A stretch of 64,000 bases of DNA from Thalassotalea insulae (GCF_030161395.1 NZ_BSST01000001.1:558001-622000); one strand, 5' to 3'. Counted from the first letter of the stretch, positions 15,054-24,958 are shown. Made by a program: numbers and translations. Notes: generated by a model not told the origin, from the sequence alone.

Positions 15054-17177
15054 GTGGAATCAGTTATCGAACGCATAGAAAAAGGTCATTTTTGGAAGTT
15101 TCACGGAGGGATCCACCCACCGGAAATGAAATTTCTCACCTCAGATAAACCTATTCGTCCATTGGCAATGCCACCTGAATTAATCATTCCTGTTCAGCAA
15201 CATATCGGGGAAGCTGGTCAGCTAATCGTATCTGTCGGTGAACAAGTTAAAAAAGGCCAGCCACTGACTAAAAGTTCGATGCCGTTATCGGTACCTGTCC
15301 ATGCCCCTACTAGTGGTACTATTAGTGCAATAGAAAATTCGGTGATCGCTCACCCTTCCGGTTTAGAAGAATTATGTATTAAGCTGCTCCCAGATGGTGA
15401 AGACAGCTGGTGTCAACGTCAATTAACGCCCGATTATCAAACATTAACCAAACACCAGATCATTGAAAAAATTGCCCAGGCAGGTATTTCCGGCATGGGT
15501 GGCGCAGGCTTTCCAACCCATATTAAAGTCAATACTCAAGCCCAAATCAATTACTTGATCATCAATGCGGCCGAATGTGAGCCTTATATTAGCGCCGATG
15601 ATTTATTAATCAGGGAGCATAACTCCACCATAGTAGATGGCATCAATATTCTCGATCACTTACTTGAACCAGCATTTATCCTGATCGGTATAGAAGATAA
15701 TAAACCCGAAGCGATTCAGGCGTTAAAGAAAGCCACTGCGGCAAACGATAAAATCAAAATTTGTGTCTTACCAACTAAGTACCCAACGGGTGGCGAAAAA
15801 CAGCTGATCATGGCACTAACGGGTCAAGAAGTTCCATCCGGCGTATTACCCAGCAGTCTGGGAATTGTCATGCAAAACATAGCGACTTGCTATGCCATTG
15901 CCGATGCGGTGATCCACGACACACCACTGATTAAACGAGTAGTAACATTGTCAGGGCGCGCACTGGCAAAACCACAAAACGTCTGGGCATTGCTCGGTAC
16001 TCCTGTAGAATTTTTACTGCAACAATGCGGTTATCCAGAACTAGCGAAAAAGCACATTATCATGGGTGGCCCTATGATGGGCTTTAGTTTACCCAGCACT
16101 CAGGTACCAGTAGTGAAAACCACTAACTGCGTGTTAGCTCCTAGCGAACAAGAAATTCCCGATAATAATAAGGAAGTAGAATGTATTCGTTGTGGACAAT
16201 GTGCTGAAGTCTGCCCAAGTCAGCTATTGCCACAAGAGTTACAGTGGAGCGCCAAAGCAAAAGATCAACAAGAGTTAGAAGCATTAAACTTATTTGATTG
16301 TATCGAATGTGGTGCCTGTGCCTATGTTTGCCCGAGCCATATACCTCTAGTGCATTATTATCGGGTAGCAAAAGCAGAGATTCGCCAGCAAAAATTACTC
16401 GATCTAAAAGCAGAAAAAGCTAAACAACGCTTTGAAGCGCGCAAAGTTCGGTTAGAACGCGATAAACTAGCACGAGAAGAAAAACACCGTAAAGCAGCAG
16501 AAGCTCGTAAAGCAAAAATGAATGCCGGCACTGAAGATGCGAATAATGAAAAATCTGCTGTCGCGGCAGCGCTTGCAAGAGTCAAAGCGAAAAAAGCCCA
16601 AGCTCAGTCAGGGCAAGCCTCCGCCTCGCAAAATAACGAGCAGAGCAATGAGCAAGTCAATGATAAAAAGTCGCAGGTAGCGGCAGCAGTTGCCAGAGCA
16701 AAAGCGAAAAAGCTCGCCGCAGCTAATGCAAAATCAGTCACTAACCAAGCAGCAGACGATCATCTAAACAATGACACCGCTGTAGATACAACACCAGCTA
16801 ACATCACCGCACAGGATGATAAAAAGGCAAAAATCGCCGCGGCAGTAGCGAAAGCGAAAGCCAAAAAAGCATCATCCGCCCCAGAAGTTCAGGAAGACCA
16901 ACAAGAACCTGACATTAAGCCTGAAGTAAATGAGAAAAAAGATCGTATCGCTGCGGCTGTAGCCAAAGCAAAGGCAAAAAAACAGGCAGCAAAACAAGCA
17001 AGCACAAATGCTAATAGTGACACATCCGATAATCCACCATCGGATGACGATAACAGTCAACGAGCTGAGCCTATGACACAAGTAGCACCAAGTGAGCAGC
17101 CAATGGATAAAAAAGCACGCATTGCCGCCGCTGTGGCAAAAGCGAAAGCGAAAAAACAACAAGCAGAGTCAAAATAA
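15054..17177 (+). CDS. rsxC: Electron transport complex subunit RsxC with Ala/Lys repeat tail
   Basis: RsxC is the peripheral subunit thought to accept electrons from NADH through FMN. The 707-residue product has an N-terminal RnfC domain (HGGIHPPEMK), the nucleotide-binding motif GISGMGGAGFPTHIK, NAAECEPYISADD, and two 4Fe-4S motifs (CIRCGQCAEVCPSQ and CIECGACAYVCPSH, about residues 380-430). After residue 440 it becomes a charged helix carrying five copies of a unit like IAAAVAKAKAKK. The start is GTG at 15054 behind AGAGGTAG. Long Ala/Lys tails are known in gammaproteobacterial RsxC and vary in length between species; their function is not established. Confidence 0.95.
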   Translation: MESVIERIEKGHFWKFHGGIHPPEMKFLTSDKPIRPLAMPPELIIPVQQHIGEAGQLIVSVGEQVKKGQPLTKSSMPLSVPVHAPTSGTISAIENSVIAHPSGLEELCIKLLPDGEDSWCQRQLTPDYQTLTKHQIIEKIAQAGISGMGGAGFPTHIKVNTQAQINYLIINAAECEPYISADDLLIREHNSTIVDGINILDHLLEPAFILIGIEDNKPEAIQALKKATAANDKIKICVLPTKYPTGGEKQLIMALTGQEVPSGVLPSSLGIVMQNIATCYAIADAVIHDTPLIKRVVTLSGRALAKPQNVWALLGTPVEFLLQQCGYPELAKKHIIMGGPMMGFSLPSTQVPVVKTTNCVLAPSEQEIPDNNKEVECIRCGQCAEVCPSQLLPQELQWSAKAKDQQELEALNLFDCIECGACAYVCPSHIPLVHYYRVAKAEIRQQKLLDLKAEKAKQRFEARKVRLERDKLAREEKHRKAAEARKAKMNAGTEDANNEKSAVAAALARVKAKKAQAQSGQASASQNNEQSNEQVNDKKSQVAAAVARAKAKKLAAANAKSVTNQAADDHLNNDTAVDTTPANITAQDDKKAKIAAAVAKAKAKKASSAPEVQEDQQEPDIKPEVNEKKDRIAAAVAKAKAKKQAAKQASTNANSDTSDNPPSDDDNSQRAEPMTQVAPSEQPMDKKARIAAAVAKAKAKKQQAESK

Positions 17178-17180
17178 ATC

Positions 17181-18230
17181 ATGGCATACTGGATAGCAAG
17201 TTCACCTCATGATCACCAGCAGACTAAAACCTCAGCGTTAATGCGTTTAGTCATTTATGCGGCAATTCCCGGCATTCTTACCCAATGGTATTTTTTCGGC
17301 TGGGGTAATCTCATTCATATTAGTTTGGCGATAATCACCGCAATTATTGCGGAATTTACCGTATTATCGCTGCGAGAAAAAAAGGTCTCGGAACAGCTAT
17401 TTGATGGTAGTGCGTTATTAACCGCAGTTTTACTCGGTGTTAGTTTACCGGCCTTAGCACCCTGGTGGATTTCTGTGCTCGGTACTCTGTTCGCTATCGT
17501 CATAGTGAAACAATTATACGGTGGCCTTGGTCATAACCCGTTTAACCCGGCAATGGCAGCCTATGTAATGTTGCTAATTTCGTTCCCGGTACAAATGACC
17601 TCATGGCAACCACCGCTGGAATTAATGGCATTACCACTTGATTTTGCCAATACGCTGTCAGTAATTTTTACCCAGTTTACCTTTGACGGTTATTCAATTG
17701 AACAACTCAGAACGCATGTTGATGGTTTTACTATGGCAACACCGTTAGATACAGTCAAAACTAACCTGACCTTAGGATTAACCATTGCTGAAAGTATGAA
17801 TAACCCGGTTATCGGTCACTACGTAGGTGAAGGCTGGCAATGGATAAACCTAGCCTTTTTACTCGGCGGATTATTTTTAATCGGCAAAAAAGCTATCCCG
17901 GCAGTAACCCCATTTAGCTTTTTATTTAGCTTATTTATCTGCTCATTTATTGCCTACTCTATCAGCCCTGACACTAATGCCTCGACATTATTTCACTGGT
18001 TTAATGGCGCCTGTATGCTCGGAGCCTTTTTCATCATAACCGACCCTGTATCCGGAGCAACCAGCGTCAAAGGACGAATAATATTTGGTGCGCTGGCTGG
18101 TTTTTTAGTATTTATTATTCGCAAATTCGGTGGTTATCCTGACGCAGTAGCCTTTTCAGTATTGCTCTGTAATATGGCAGCACCACTGATTGACCAATAC
18201 ACCCGCCCCCGCACCTATGGTCACTCTTAA
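17181..18230 (+). CDS. rsxD: Electron transport complex subunit RsxD
   Basis: RsxD is a membrane subunit that carries covalently bound FMN. The 349 residues show about nine hydrophobic segments, the conserved GGLGHNPFNPAMAAYVMLLI stretch near residue 115 and, at about 285, FIITDPVSGATSVKGR, where a Thr in the SGAT motif is the expected flavin attachment site in this family. It begins 3 nt after rsxC. The N-terminal SSPHDHQQTKTSALM is typical of the family. Confidence 0.96.
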   Translation: MAYWIASSPHDHQQTKTSALMRLVIYAAIPGILTQWYFFGWGNLIHISLAIITAIIAEFTVLSLREKKVSEQLFDGSALLTAVLLGVSLPALAPWWISVLGTLFAIVIVKQLYGGLGHNPFNPAMAAYVMLLISFPVQMTSWQPPLELMALPLDFANTLSVIFTQFTFDGYSIEQLRTHVDGFTMATPLDTVKTNLTLGLTIAESMNNPVIGHYVGEGWQWINLAFLLGGLFLIGKKAIPAVTPFSFLFSLFICSFIAYSISPDTNASTLFHWFNGACMLGAFFIITDPVSGATSVKGRIIFGALAGFLVFIIRKFGGYPDAVAFSVLLCNMAAPLIDQYTRPRTYGHS

Positions 18231-18241
18231 GGAATTACGTT

Positions 18242-18871
18242 ATGCGTGAAGCGATTGAAAAAAATGCCAAATTACTCGCGTTGTTTGCTATTGCCTGTAC
18301 TGCGGTAGTTGGCCTAGTGCACATGTTAACTAAAGACAGAATTGTCGCGCAGCAACAACAGCAATTAATTAATACCTTAAACAGCTTGATCCCACCAGAA
18401 AGTCATAATAATGAAATCAGCCAGTCCTGCTTTATCGTGCAAGATGAGTTGCTGGGAGGCTATCAACAAAAAGTCTATTTAGCGACAGAGAATGAACAAC
18501 CTGTCGCCGCGGCAATCACCGCCACTGCGCCGGATGGTTATAACGGCAATATCGAATTACTGGTGGCGGTTAAACTCGATGGCAGTGTCAGCGGTGTCAG
18601 AACATTAAAACATCAAGAAACCCCTGGCTTGGGTGATAAAATAGAATTAAGAAAAAGTCACTGGATTTTAAGTTTTACCGGCAAGAAAATTCGCGGCGAG
18701 CAAGATAATCGCTGGGCTGTTGCCAAAGATGGTGGTATGTTCGATCAATTTACTGGCGCTACCATTACCCCACGTGCCGTAGTCAAAGCAGTAAAAAGTA
18801 CGGTAGATTACTTTAATCTCCATAAAGATGAATTATTTCAGCACGATGCCAATTGTCAGGGGGCTAAATGA
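18242..18871 (+). CDS. rsxG: Electron transport complex subunit RsxG
   Basis: RsxG is a single-span membrane protein with a periplasmic FMN-binding domain. The 209-residue product has an N-terminal helix (about 10-28), LKHQETPGLGDKIE near residue 125 and the flavinylation motif FTGATITPRAVVKAV near 175, with the acceptor Thr inside TGAT. Its last four bases overlap the rsxE start (ATGA), consistent with translational coupling. Confidence 0.96.
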   Translation: MREAIEKNAKLLALFAIACTAVVGLVHMLTKDRIVAQQQQQLINTLNSLIPPESHNNEISQSCFIVQDELLGGYQQKVYLATENEQPVAAAITATAPDGYNGNIELLVAVKLDGSVSGVRTLKHQETPGLGDKIELRKSHWILSFTGKKIRGEQDNRWAVAKDGGMFDQFTGATITPRAVVKAVKSTVDYFNLHKDELFQHDANCQGAK

Positions 18872-19572
18872 AGATCCCAAATGAATACAAAGAATTAACT
18901 TGGCAAGGATTATGGAAAAATAATCCTGGCCTGGTACAGCTTCTTGGTTTATGTCCGTTATTGGCGGTGACCTCAACGGTAGTTAACGCCTTAGGGCTAG
19001 GCTTAGCAACCATGTTTGTTTTGATTTGCTCAAACGCCACTGTGTCAGCCATTCAGCAATGGGTGCCGAAAGAAATCCGCATTCCGATATTCGTTTTGAT
19101 CATTGCTGCCTTTGTTACCTGCGTGCAATTATTAATGAATGCCTTTACCTATGGCTTATATGAATCCTTAGGGATATTCTTGCCGCTAATTGTCACTAAC
19201 TGTGCCATTATCGGCCGCGCTGAAGCCTATGCGTCAAAAAATCCAGTCAAACAAGCAAGTTTTGATGGTTTTATGATGGGGTTAGGTTTTTTATTCGTAT
19301 TATTAACCTTAGGCGCAATCCGCGAAGTGCTGGGACAAGGCACCCTATTTGACGGAGCTCAACTGTTATTAGGTGACTGGGCAGCTGGTATGCGTATTGA
19401 AGTAATGCAGCTCGATAATCAGTTTTTATTAGCGATACTGCCGCCTGGTGCCTTTATCGCCATGGGCTTTTTGATTGCGGCAAAAAATAAAATCGACGCC
19501 AAACTGGCAGAGCATCAACCAAAAGAACCTGAGAGCCAAATAGAACGGGTCAGAGTCAACTTTGACAGTTAA
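18868..19572 (+). CDS. rsxE: Electron transport complex subunit RsxE
   Basis: RsxE is the paralogue of RsxA that completes the membrane core. The 234-residue protein has six hydrophobic segments and the mirrored Cys motifs LVQLLGLCPLLAVT near residue 25 and LIVTNCAIIGRAEAYA near 110. It ends with a short charged tail. It lies directly upstream of nth, an order shared with Escherichia coli and many other gammaproteobacteria. Confidence 0.96.
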   Translation: MKIPNEYKELTWQGLWKNNPGLVQLLGLCPLLAVTSTVVNALGLGLATMFVLICSNATVSAIQQWVPKEIRIPIFVLIIAAFVTCVQLLMNAFTYGLYESLGIFLPLIVTNCAIIGRAEAYASKNPVKQASFDGFMMGLGFLFVLLTLGAIREVLGQGTLFDGAQLLLGDWAAGMRIEVMQLDNQFLLAILPPGAFIAMGFLIAAKNKIDAKLAEHQPKEPESQIERVRVNFDS

Positions 19573-19586
19573 TTAGCTAAAAATTT

Positions 19587-20219
19587 ATGAATAAAGAAAA
19601 ACGAATAGAAATTCTTACGCGATTAAGAGATGACAACCCACACCCAACGACAGAGCTTAACTTTAATTCGCCATTTGAGTTATTGATTGCAGTATTGCTT
19701 TCGGCACAGGCGACCGACGTTAGCGTTAATAAAGCAACCGGACCACTATTTGCCGTAGCCAATACCCCACAGGCAATACTCGATTTAGGCGTGGACAAGT
19801 TAAAAGACTACATTAAAACCATCGGCCTATTTAATACCAAGGCAGAAAACACCATCAAGACCTGTCAGATGCTGGTGGATTTACACGGCGGCGAAGTACC
19901 GGAAGACAGAGCCGCATTAGAGGCCTTGCCTGGTGTTGGTCGTAAAACAGCCAACGTTGTTTTAAATACTGCCTTTGGCTGGCCGACCATAGCCGTTGAT
20001 ACGCATATCGACCGGGTCTCCAACCGCACTAAATTCGCCCCCGGCAAAAACGTCAAAGAAGTGGAACAAAAGCTACTTAAAGTGGTACCAAAAGAATTTA
20101 AAGTCGATGTCCATCACTGGCTGATTCTTCATGGCCGTTACGTTTGTGTTGCCCGTAAACCAAAGTGTGGTGCTTGTTTAATTGAAGATCTGTGTGAGTT
20201 TAAAGAGAAAACAGAGTAG
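19587..20219 (+). CDS. nth: Endonuclease III
   Basis: Nth is a bifunctional DNA glycosylase/AP lyase that removes oxidised pyrimidines in base excision repair. The 210-residue product has the helix-hairpin-helix motif LPGVGRKTANVVL with the catalytic Lys (near residue 120), the catalytic Asp in VDTHIDRVSNR (near 138), and a C-terminal iron-sulfur loop with spacing C-x6-C-x2-C-x5-C (CVARKPKCGACLIEDLCEF). It is the last gene of the rsx operon, 14 nt after rsxE, and an IS30 element lies 66 nt beyond its stop. Confidence 0.97.
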   Translation: MNKEKRIEILTRLRDDNPHPTTELNFNSPFELLIAVLLSAQATDVSVNKATGPLFAVANTPQAILDLGVDKLKDYIKTIGLFNTKAENTIKTCQMLVDLHGGEVPEDRAALEALPGVGRKTANVVLNTAFGWPTIAVDTHIDRVSNRTKFAPGKNVKEVEQKLLKVVPKEFKVDVHHWLILHGRYVCVARKPKCGACLIEDLCEFKEKTE

Positions 20220-20285
20220 CCAAAGGCTGTTTTGAACTTAACGGAAGTACCTCTCTCAATTTAATTATGTATCCGGCAGTAATGA

Positions 20286-21510
20286 GCTGTGAGGTCAACT
20301 GATGGACGCAACACATTGATTAAATCTTTCTGCTGGTGATTCATAGTTTAGCGTCTTTCTCGGCCTTTCGTTTAACTGTCTAGCTACCTGACTCAATTTT
20401 TGTTGGTTATGCACACTCAAGTCACTACCCTTTGGGAAGTATTGTCTAAGTAACCTATTGGTATTTTCATTAGAGCCACGCTGCCAAGGTGATTTAGGAT
20501 CACATAAGTAAATTTGTATATCTGTGGCTAGCGTGAAGTCTTTATGATTGGTCATTTCTGAGCCTCTATCCCAAGTGAGTGTTTTATATAGCTCAGCAGG
20601 TAACTTATGTGCTTGTTTAATCAGTGCGGAAATAACTGTAGCCGTTTTATTGTCATATACTTTTGCCAACATCACATAACGTGAATGACGCTCCACGAGC
20701 GCCGCAATAAACGTATTATTACAGCCTTGTATTAAATCGCCTTCCCAATGACCAGGTATTGCTCTATCTTCTACTTCTGCTGGGCGCTCACTAATTGAAA
20801 CAGCATCATTGATCCTTCCTATCCCTTTACCTTTTAATGAGGTTGTTCTCGATTTTCTAACAACACGTTTAGTTCTCAAGCACTTTTGAAGCTCCTTTTT
20901 CAAAGCACCTCTCGTTTGAATATATAACGTTTTATAAATCGTTTCGTGCGACACCTGCATTTCCTGATTGTTTGCATAGGTTCGTTTTAGCCAACCTGAT
21001 ATTTGCTGTGGAGACCATGCACGTTTTAATTTTTGAGCGATGACATAACACAAGTCAGGATTACCTTTAAGCATACACTCCTTTGGCCTTTTGGTATTCT
21101 CCCATGCTGCTGCATCAGCTTTATTTGCCCTATAGTGCTCTAAGCCACCACTTCTTTTAACTTCGCGACTAATAGTGGGAGGTGCTCTAGAAAGTTTTCG
21201 ACTTATTTCTCTTAAAGATAAATTAGCAGCTAGCCCTCTAGATATTTCTTCTCGTTCGCTCAATGATAATGAGGTGGGATGTCTTTTCCGTTCAGGAGGT
21301 CTAAACCCTCCTGTATTGTATATCGTAGGCATGATTGAAGAGTGATAACGATCAAACATGCGGGCAATATCATGAAGAGAATCACCTTGTTTGTAACGAT
21401 CCCATATTAATGCTTTTTGTTGAGGTGAATAGTAAATTCGTTTTCTTTGTTTCATAGCAACGTACCCCTTGTTTAAGGATAGCGTTGCATCGACCAATTG
21501 ATCTCACAGC
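20286..21510 (-). mobile_element. IS30-family insertion sequence, complete
   Basis: The element is 1225 bp. Its ends form imperfect inverted repeats of about 29 bp: the left end begins GCTGTGAGGTCAACTG and the right end, read inward, begins GCTGTGAGATCAATTG, with matches continuing through a GCAAC block. The dinucleotide GA flanks both sides, consistent with the 2-3 bp target duplication of this family. The single transposase gene is intact, so the copy may be active. It sits between nth and a broken peptidase gene. Confidence 0.88.
20295..21455 (-). CDS. IS30-family transposase
   Basis: The 386-residue DDE transposase has an N-terminal helix-turn-helix (SPQQKALIWDRYKQGDSLHD), a second HTH (LSLREISRKLSRAPPTISRE) that is the family hallmark, and a catalytic core with GHWEGDLIQG (first Asp), LTWDRGSEMTNH (second Asp) and SPWQRGSNENTNRLLRQYFP (Glu). 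The frame is complete. The ATG at 21455 gives the common MKQRKRIYYS start; an in-frame start at 21497 lies within the terminal repeat and is less likely. Confidence 0.9.
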   Translation of the reverse strand: MKQRKRIYYSPQQKALIWDRYKQGDSLHDIARMFDRYHSSIMPTIYNTGGFRPPERKRHPTSLSLSEREEISRGLAANLSLREISRKLSRAPPTISREVKRSGGLEHYRANKADAAAWENTKRPKECMLKGNPDLCYVIAQKLKRAWSPQQISGWLKRTYANNQEMQVSHETIYKTLYIQTRGALKKELQKCLRTKRVVRKSRTTSLKGKGIGRINDAVSISERPAEVEDRAIPGHWEGDLIQGCNNTFIAALVERHSRYVMLAKVYDNKTATVISALIKQAHKLPAELYKTLTWDRGSEMTNHKDFTLATDIQIYLCDPKSPWQRGSNENTNRLLRQYFPKGSDLSVHNQQKLSQVARQLNERPRKTLNYESPAERFNQCVASIS

Positions 21511-21680
21511 GAAAAGCAGACCTTGGCATTACCATTCAATTGCTTGTTCCAAACATCCAAATTTTCCAAATAAAAGCCTCATATGTAATAACTTCCAAAC
21601 GGGGCTTTGTATTTATGTTATTTTTAATTTATTGTCTGATTTGCAAAGCAAAAATACTATTTAGGGAAATACCTAGCTTT

Positions 21681-23101
21681 ATGGACAAAACAACACCTTC
21701 AATTTTCTTGCTGATAGGTCTATTTTTACTATCTGTAAATGTTTCTGCTTTCTATTCAGATTTTGAGCCTTTAACGAGTAAAGCCAAGAATGCAGCACCT
21801 AATCATTCAGTCTGGCAAACTCAAGGTTATGGATACATATTAGAAGTCATCGGCGAAGATATACGTTTTTACGATATTACAAAGCACCATTGCATACTCA
21901 ATACTGTCGAAACAGGTGAATATCCTAGTCGTAACTTGATTGTAGAGGGTGACTTTGCTGAATTAGATTGGTATACGATACATCCTGTAAAACTAAAAAG
22001 GTTGAGCCGTTTACCTCCATTATGTAAGCAGAGCCTACAGCCTAATGCAGATACTCAAAATATAAAGTTCTCCGCCCCAGAAGTGTTTGATATTTTGTGG
22101 TTTACCTTTGCAGAAAACTTTGCTTTTAACGAAGAGCTTAATTGAAACGGCATACCAACTATAAAACTTGGCGAAATAAAATTTCAGATAGTATGAGCGA
22201 ATCAGCATTGGCTGAGGTAATTAAGGAACTCATAGATGAACTAGGTGACGCTCATGCATATGTAGAATCAGATGATGACAGCTTCTTTGCTATGAACAAC
22301 ATTAAATGGGAACAGTTCAAGAGTAGGATGATTAAGGAAGGGTTTTCACAACAGACTGAGTTTTTATCCTTTCATGATTTTTTTCAAGCACTTAACAAAA
22401 AACGCAACAAAATAATTTCAAGCTATTTAGACAAAAAGCACCCGCCGCTGAAATTAAACCGCAGCTTACTATGGGCTTCACTTCCCCATGAAATAAACTA
22501 CTTAAGTATTGATGATATGAGTGAATATACTGCTGAAGAGACTATTCAAGCGGATATAAAAGAAGTAGACAGAGCGATACAGTATATTATGCCTATGCTC
22601 ACGAATGCCAAAGGCCTAGTAATCGATTTACGCTGGAATAGTGGAGGATACGACATTGTTTCACTAAGATTGTTATCCTATTTTATTGATAAACCATTGC
22701 TGGTTGGCAGTAAATCGTACCGAACTGAAAATGGCTTTAGCAAACCCGAAAGTATTATTGTTCATCCCGCAACATTTGACCGTTACTTAGGGTCTATTGT
22801 AGTGCTTACCAGTGGTATAACCATGAGTGCTGCTGAATCATTCTTACTTGGTCTTGCTGCCAGAGAACAAGTTACCATCATTGGAGAGCCATCTAATGGC
22901 GGTTTTAGTGATTCACTTCCTAAGCAACTCCCAAATGGCTGGTCGTTTACGTTATCTAATGAGCGTTATTTTGACTCAAATGGCGAAAATTATGAATATC
23001 GTGGTTACCCAGTAGAGAAGAACTTTGAATATTTAAACGCATCAGATTTAAAGGGCAAGAAAGATAGTGCGCTCATTGAAGCAATGAAAATTCTTAAGTA
23101 A
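21681..23101 (+). pseudogene. S41-family peptidase, frameshifted
   Basis: Two overlapping frames together encode one secreted S41 (C-terminal-processing type) serine peptidase. The first, from ATG 21681, has a signal peptide (IFLLIGLFLLSVNVSA) and ends at 22145 with TFAENFAFNEELN. The second, from about 22142, continues KRHTNYKTWRNKISDSM and contains VIDLRWNSGGYD, the nucleophile region SGITMSAAESFLLGL and GEPSNGG. Adding one G in AATTGAAACGG would restore NWKRHTNY, a fit to the family. Either the gene is inactivated by a 1-nt deletion or the base call is wrong. The neighbouring IS30 may have removed its native promoter. Confidence 0.75.
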
Positions 23102-23264
23102 AGCTTTTACTGAAGTGAGTATTGCAATTGCTCTATCATCCGCTTTTGGCAACAAAGCAGATCAATCATATCAGCCTCTAATTAGGTGGCCAAATTCGTT
23201 ATACCACTACAGCTGAAATCAATGCGATGGTCGTGGCTTAAACCGATCTCAGGTTAAAGAGTAA

Positions 23265-23292
23265 ACAAAAAAGGCGCCGATGGGCGCTTTTT
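23265..23292. terminator. Bidirectional terminator between peptidase and DUF1330 gene
   Basis: A-rich flank, GCGCC-GATG-GGCGC stem and a T5 run form a terminator usable in both directions between the two convergent genes. Confidence 0.8.
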
Positions 23293-23331
23293 GATTCTGT
23301 GGTGAGTAGAGAAGCTGACTGACTAAATGAC

Positions 23332-23631
23332 TTAAGGGTTCTCCTGCGCACCGATAAAGACTGCGCTGAATTCACCTGCGGACATTCTTAACGCCTTTAG
23401 CGGGGCGTATTCTTCGGAGTCGTACCAAGCGTTGGCTGCTTCCATTGTTGGAAATTTAATGATAACAGGCATGACTGGCGACCAGCTTCCCTCTTTTATT
23501 TGGCTATTGCCACCCATCACAACGTACTCTCCACCAAATGATTGGGTAATGGGTTGAACTTTCTCTACATACTCGGCCATCTTGCCTGGGTCTGTAATAT
23601 TAATATTCTGGAATAAACAGTAAGCGGACAT
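23332..23631 (-). CDS. DUF1330-family protein
   Basis: The 99-residue product belongs to the DUF1330 group, small ferredoxin-fold (dimeric alpha-beta barrel) proteins of unknown function: AYCLFQNINITDPGKMAEYV at the N-terminus, GGEYVVMGGNSQIKEG near residue 35, and FPTMEAANAWYDSEEYAPLK near 62, the most conserved stretch. ATG 23631 is preferred to GTG 23640 because AAAGG lies upstream. It is divergent from a LysR-type regulator, which probably controls it; LysR regulators often act on the gene facing them. Confidence 0.85.
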   Translation of the reverse strand: MSAYCLFQNINITDPGKMAEYVEKVQPITQSFGGEYVVMGGNSQIKEGSWSPVMPVIIKFPTMEAANAWYDSEEYAPLKALRMSAGEFSAVFIGAQENP

Positions 23632-23757
23632 ATTTTTCACCTTTAAATTGCAAATTGATTAACTCGGGCATGCATGGTTAAAGGTACACGCCCACTAATA
23701 AAACAGGTTTTGCTGGTTAAGGCTGCGCCTGTTTGTTGAGTATTAACAATATATCGC

Positions 23758-23815
23758 TTTCTAATATAGAAAAAAATATATAAGATTATGAATTCTTTTT
23801 TCTAAAAATTAGAAA
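23758..23815. promoter_or_regulatory. Paired palindromes in the DUF1330/LysR intergenic region
   Basis: TTTCTA-ATA-TAGAAA (23758-23772) and TTTCTAA-AAA-TTAGAAA (23799-23815) are two related palindromes whose starts are 41 bp apart, about four helical turns. The second ends 8 nt before the LysR-type start codon. Paired sites of this kind fit a LysR tetramer bending the divergent promoter and repressing its own gene; the binding is inferred. Confidence 0.6.
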
Positions 23816-23823
23816 GATAAGGT

Positions 23824-24747
23824 ATGAATCGCTTCGCAGAGATGAAAACGTTTGTCAATGTTATTGAGTCTGGATCACTTTCTGCGGCCGCAGATCAATT
23901 GGGTGTTGCAGTCTCGGCAGTCAGTCGTCGTATAAAGGAGCTAGAGGAGCGCCTTGGTGTTCGTTTGGCAAATCGATCCACTCGTGGCTTGTCGCCGACC
24001 CCTTTAGGGCAAGCTTATTATGAACGGTGCGTTTATATATTGTCAGAGTTGGAAAACGCAGATTCATTAATCGGTAATAATGTCGATAAATTACATGGCA
24101 AAACACGGTTCTCAATTCCACAAGAGCTAGGTAAAGAATTTGTAGTGCCTATCGTTATTGAGTTCGCAAAATCACACCCAGATTCTGTGTTGGATATTAT
24201 GTTAAGTGACCGAGAGGTTGATCTGGTCACGGAAAGTTATGACTTTGCCATTCGAATTGGAGCGCCGCAGGATACAAATTTAAATACCGTGAAAGTCGGT
24301 GAAATAAGCTACTCAGTTGCGGCTAGCCCTGGTTTTTGGGAGCAGTATGGTCATCCAGAGACACCTATGGATCTAGAAGGGATGCCGTTATTAGCCTATA
24401 GAGCGGCGATGATGCAGGGTAAGTTGTTTTATGAGCATCAAGCTCAAAGTCACTTCGTAAGATTAAAGCCTCGAATTTTATCTAATAGTGGAAAGTGTTT
24501 GATTCAGGCTGCTATTGCTGGCTTGGGAATCTGTCTAGAACCTGATTTTATGTTGGCTCCAGCTCTGCAAAGTGGACAGCTTGAATCGGTTTTAAGCCAT
24601 TGCTCCTGGTTTAGACGAGAGGTGTACGTGGTTAGTTCGAAAGGAAGGCCTATGTCAATTTTAGCCCAACGACTTATTGATAAGATCACCGAACGATTAG
24701 CAGTGCAAAATTTTTCCAATCACAGTTGTTCGGAATTGAACAACTAA
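23824..24747 (+). CDS. LysR-family transcriptional regulator
   Basis: The 307-residue protein has the LysR N-terminal winged HTH (MKTFVNVIESGSLSAAADQL, VSAVSRRIKELEERLGVRL, NRSTRGLSPTPLGQAYYE) and a C-terminal periplasmic-binding-like effector domain (residues about 90-295). The body resembles the CrgA/DsdC-type single-gene-control subgroup. It lies divergent to the DUF1330 gene. The ligand cannot be inferred. Confidence 0.9.
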   Translation: MNRFAEMKTFVNVIESGSLSAAADQLGVAVSAVSRRIKELEERLGVRLANRSTRGLSPTPLGQAYYERCVYILSELENADSLIGNNVDKLHGKTRFSIPQELGKEFVVPIVIEFAKSHPDSVLDIMLSDREVDLVTESYDFAIRIGAPQDTNLNTVKVGEISYSVAASPGFWEQYGHPETPMDLEGMPLLAYRAAMMQGKLFYEHQAQSHFVRLKPRILSNSGKCLIQAAIAGLGICLEPDFMLAPALQSGQLESVLSHCSWFRREVYVVSSKGRPMSILAQRLIDKITERLAVQNFSNHSCSELNN

Positions 24748-24958
24748 CAGGCGAGTTAATCAATTAACCACTGTCAGGGGATTTCTTTATGATTCATCTC
24801 ATTAAGGTTCAAATAAAGCTCAATGGATGAAAGCAAAAACAGTGTAGAATAATCTTGAAAATTTGATGTCCAGATTACCGAAGAATTAATCTACTCCGCC
24901 CCCTTTTTCCCATAAAAGAAACAAAACCCCCTTGATCTTCCCCCAATTTTGTAGACTT

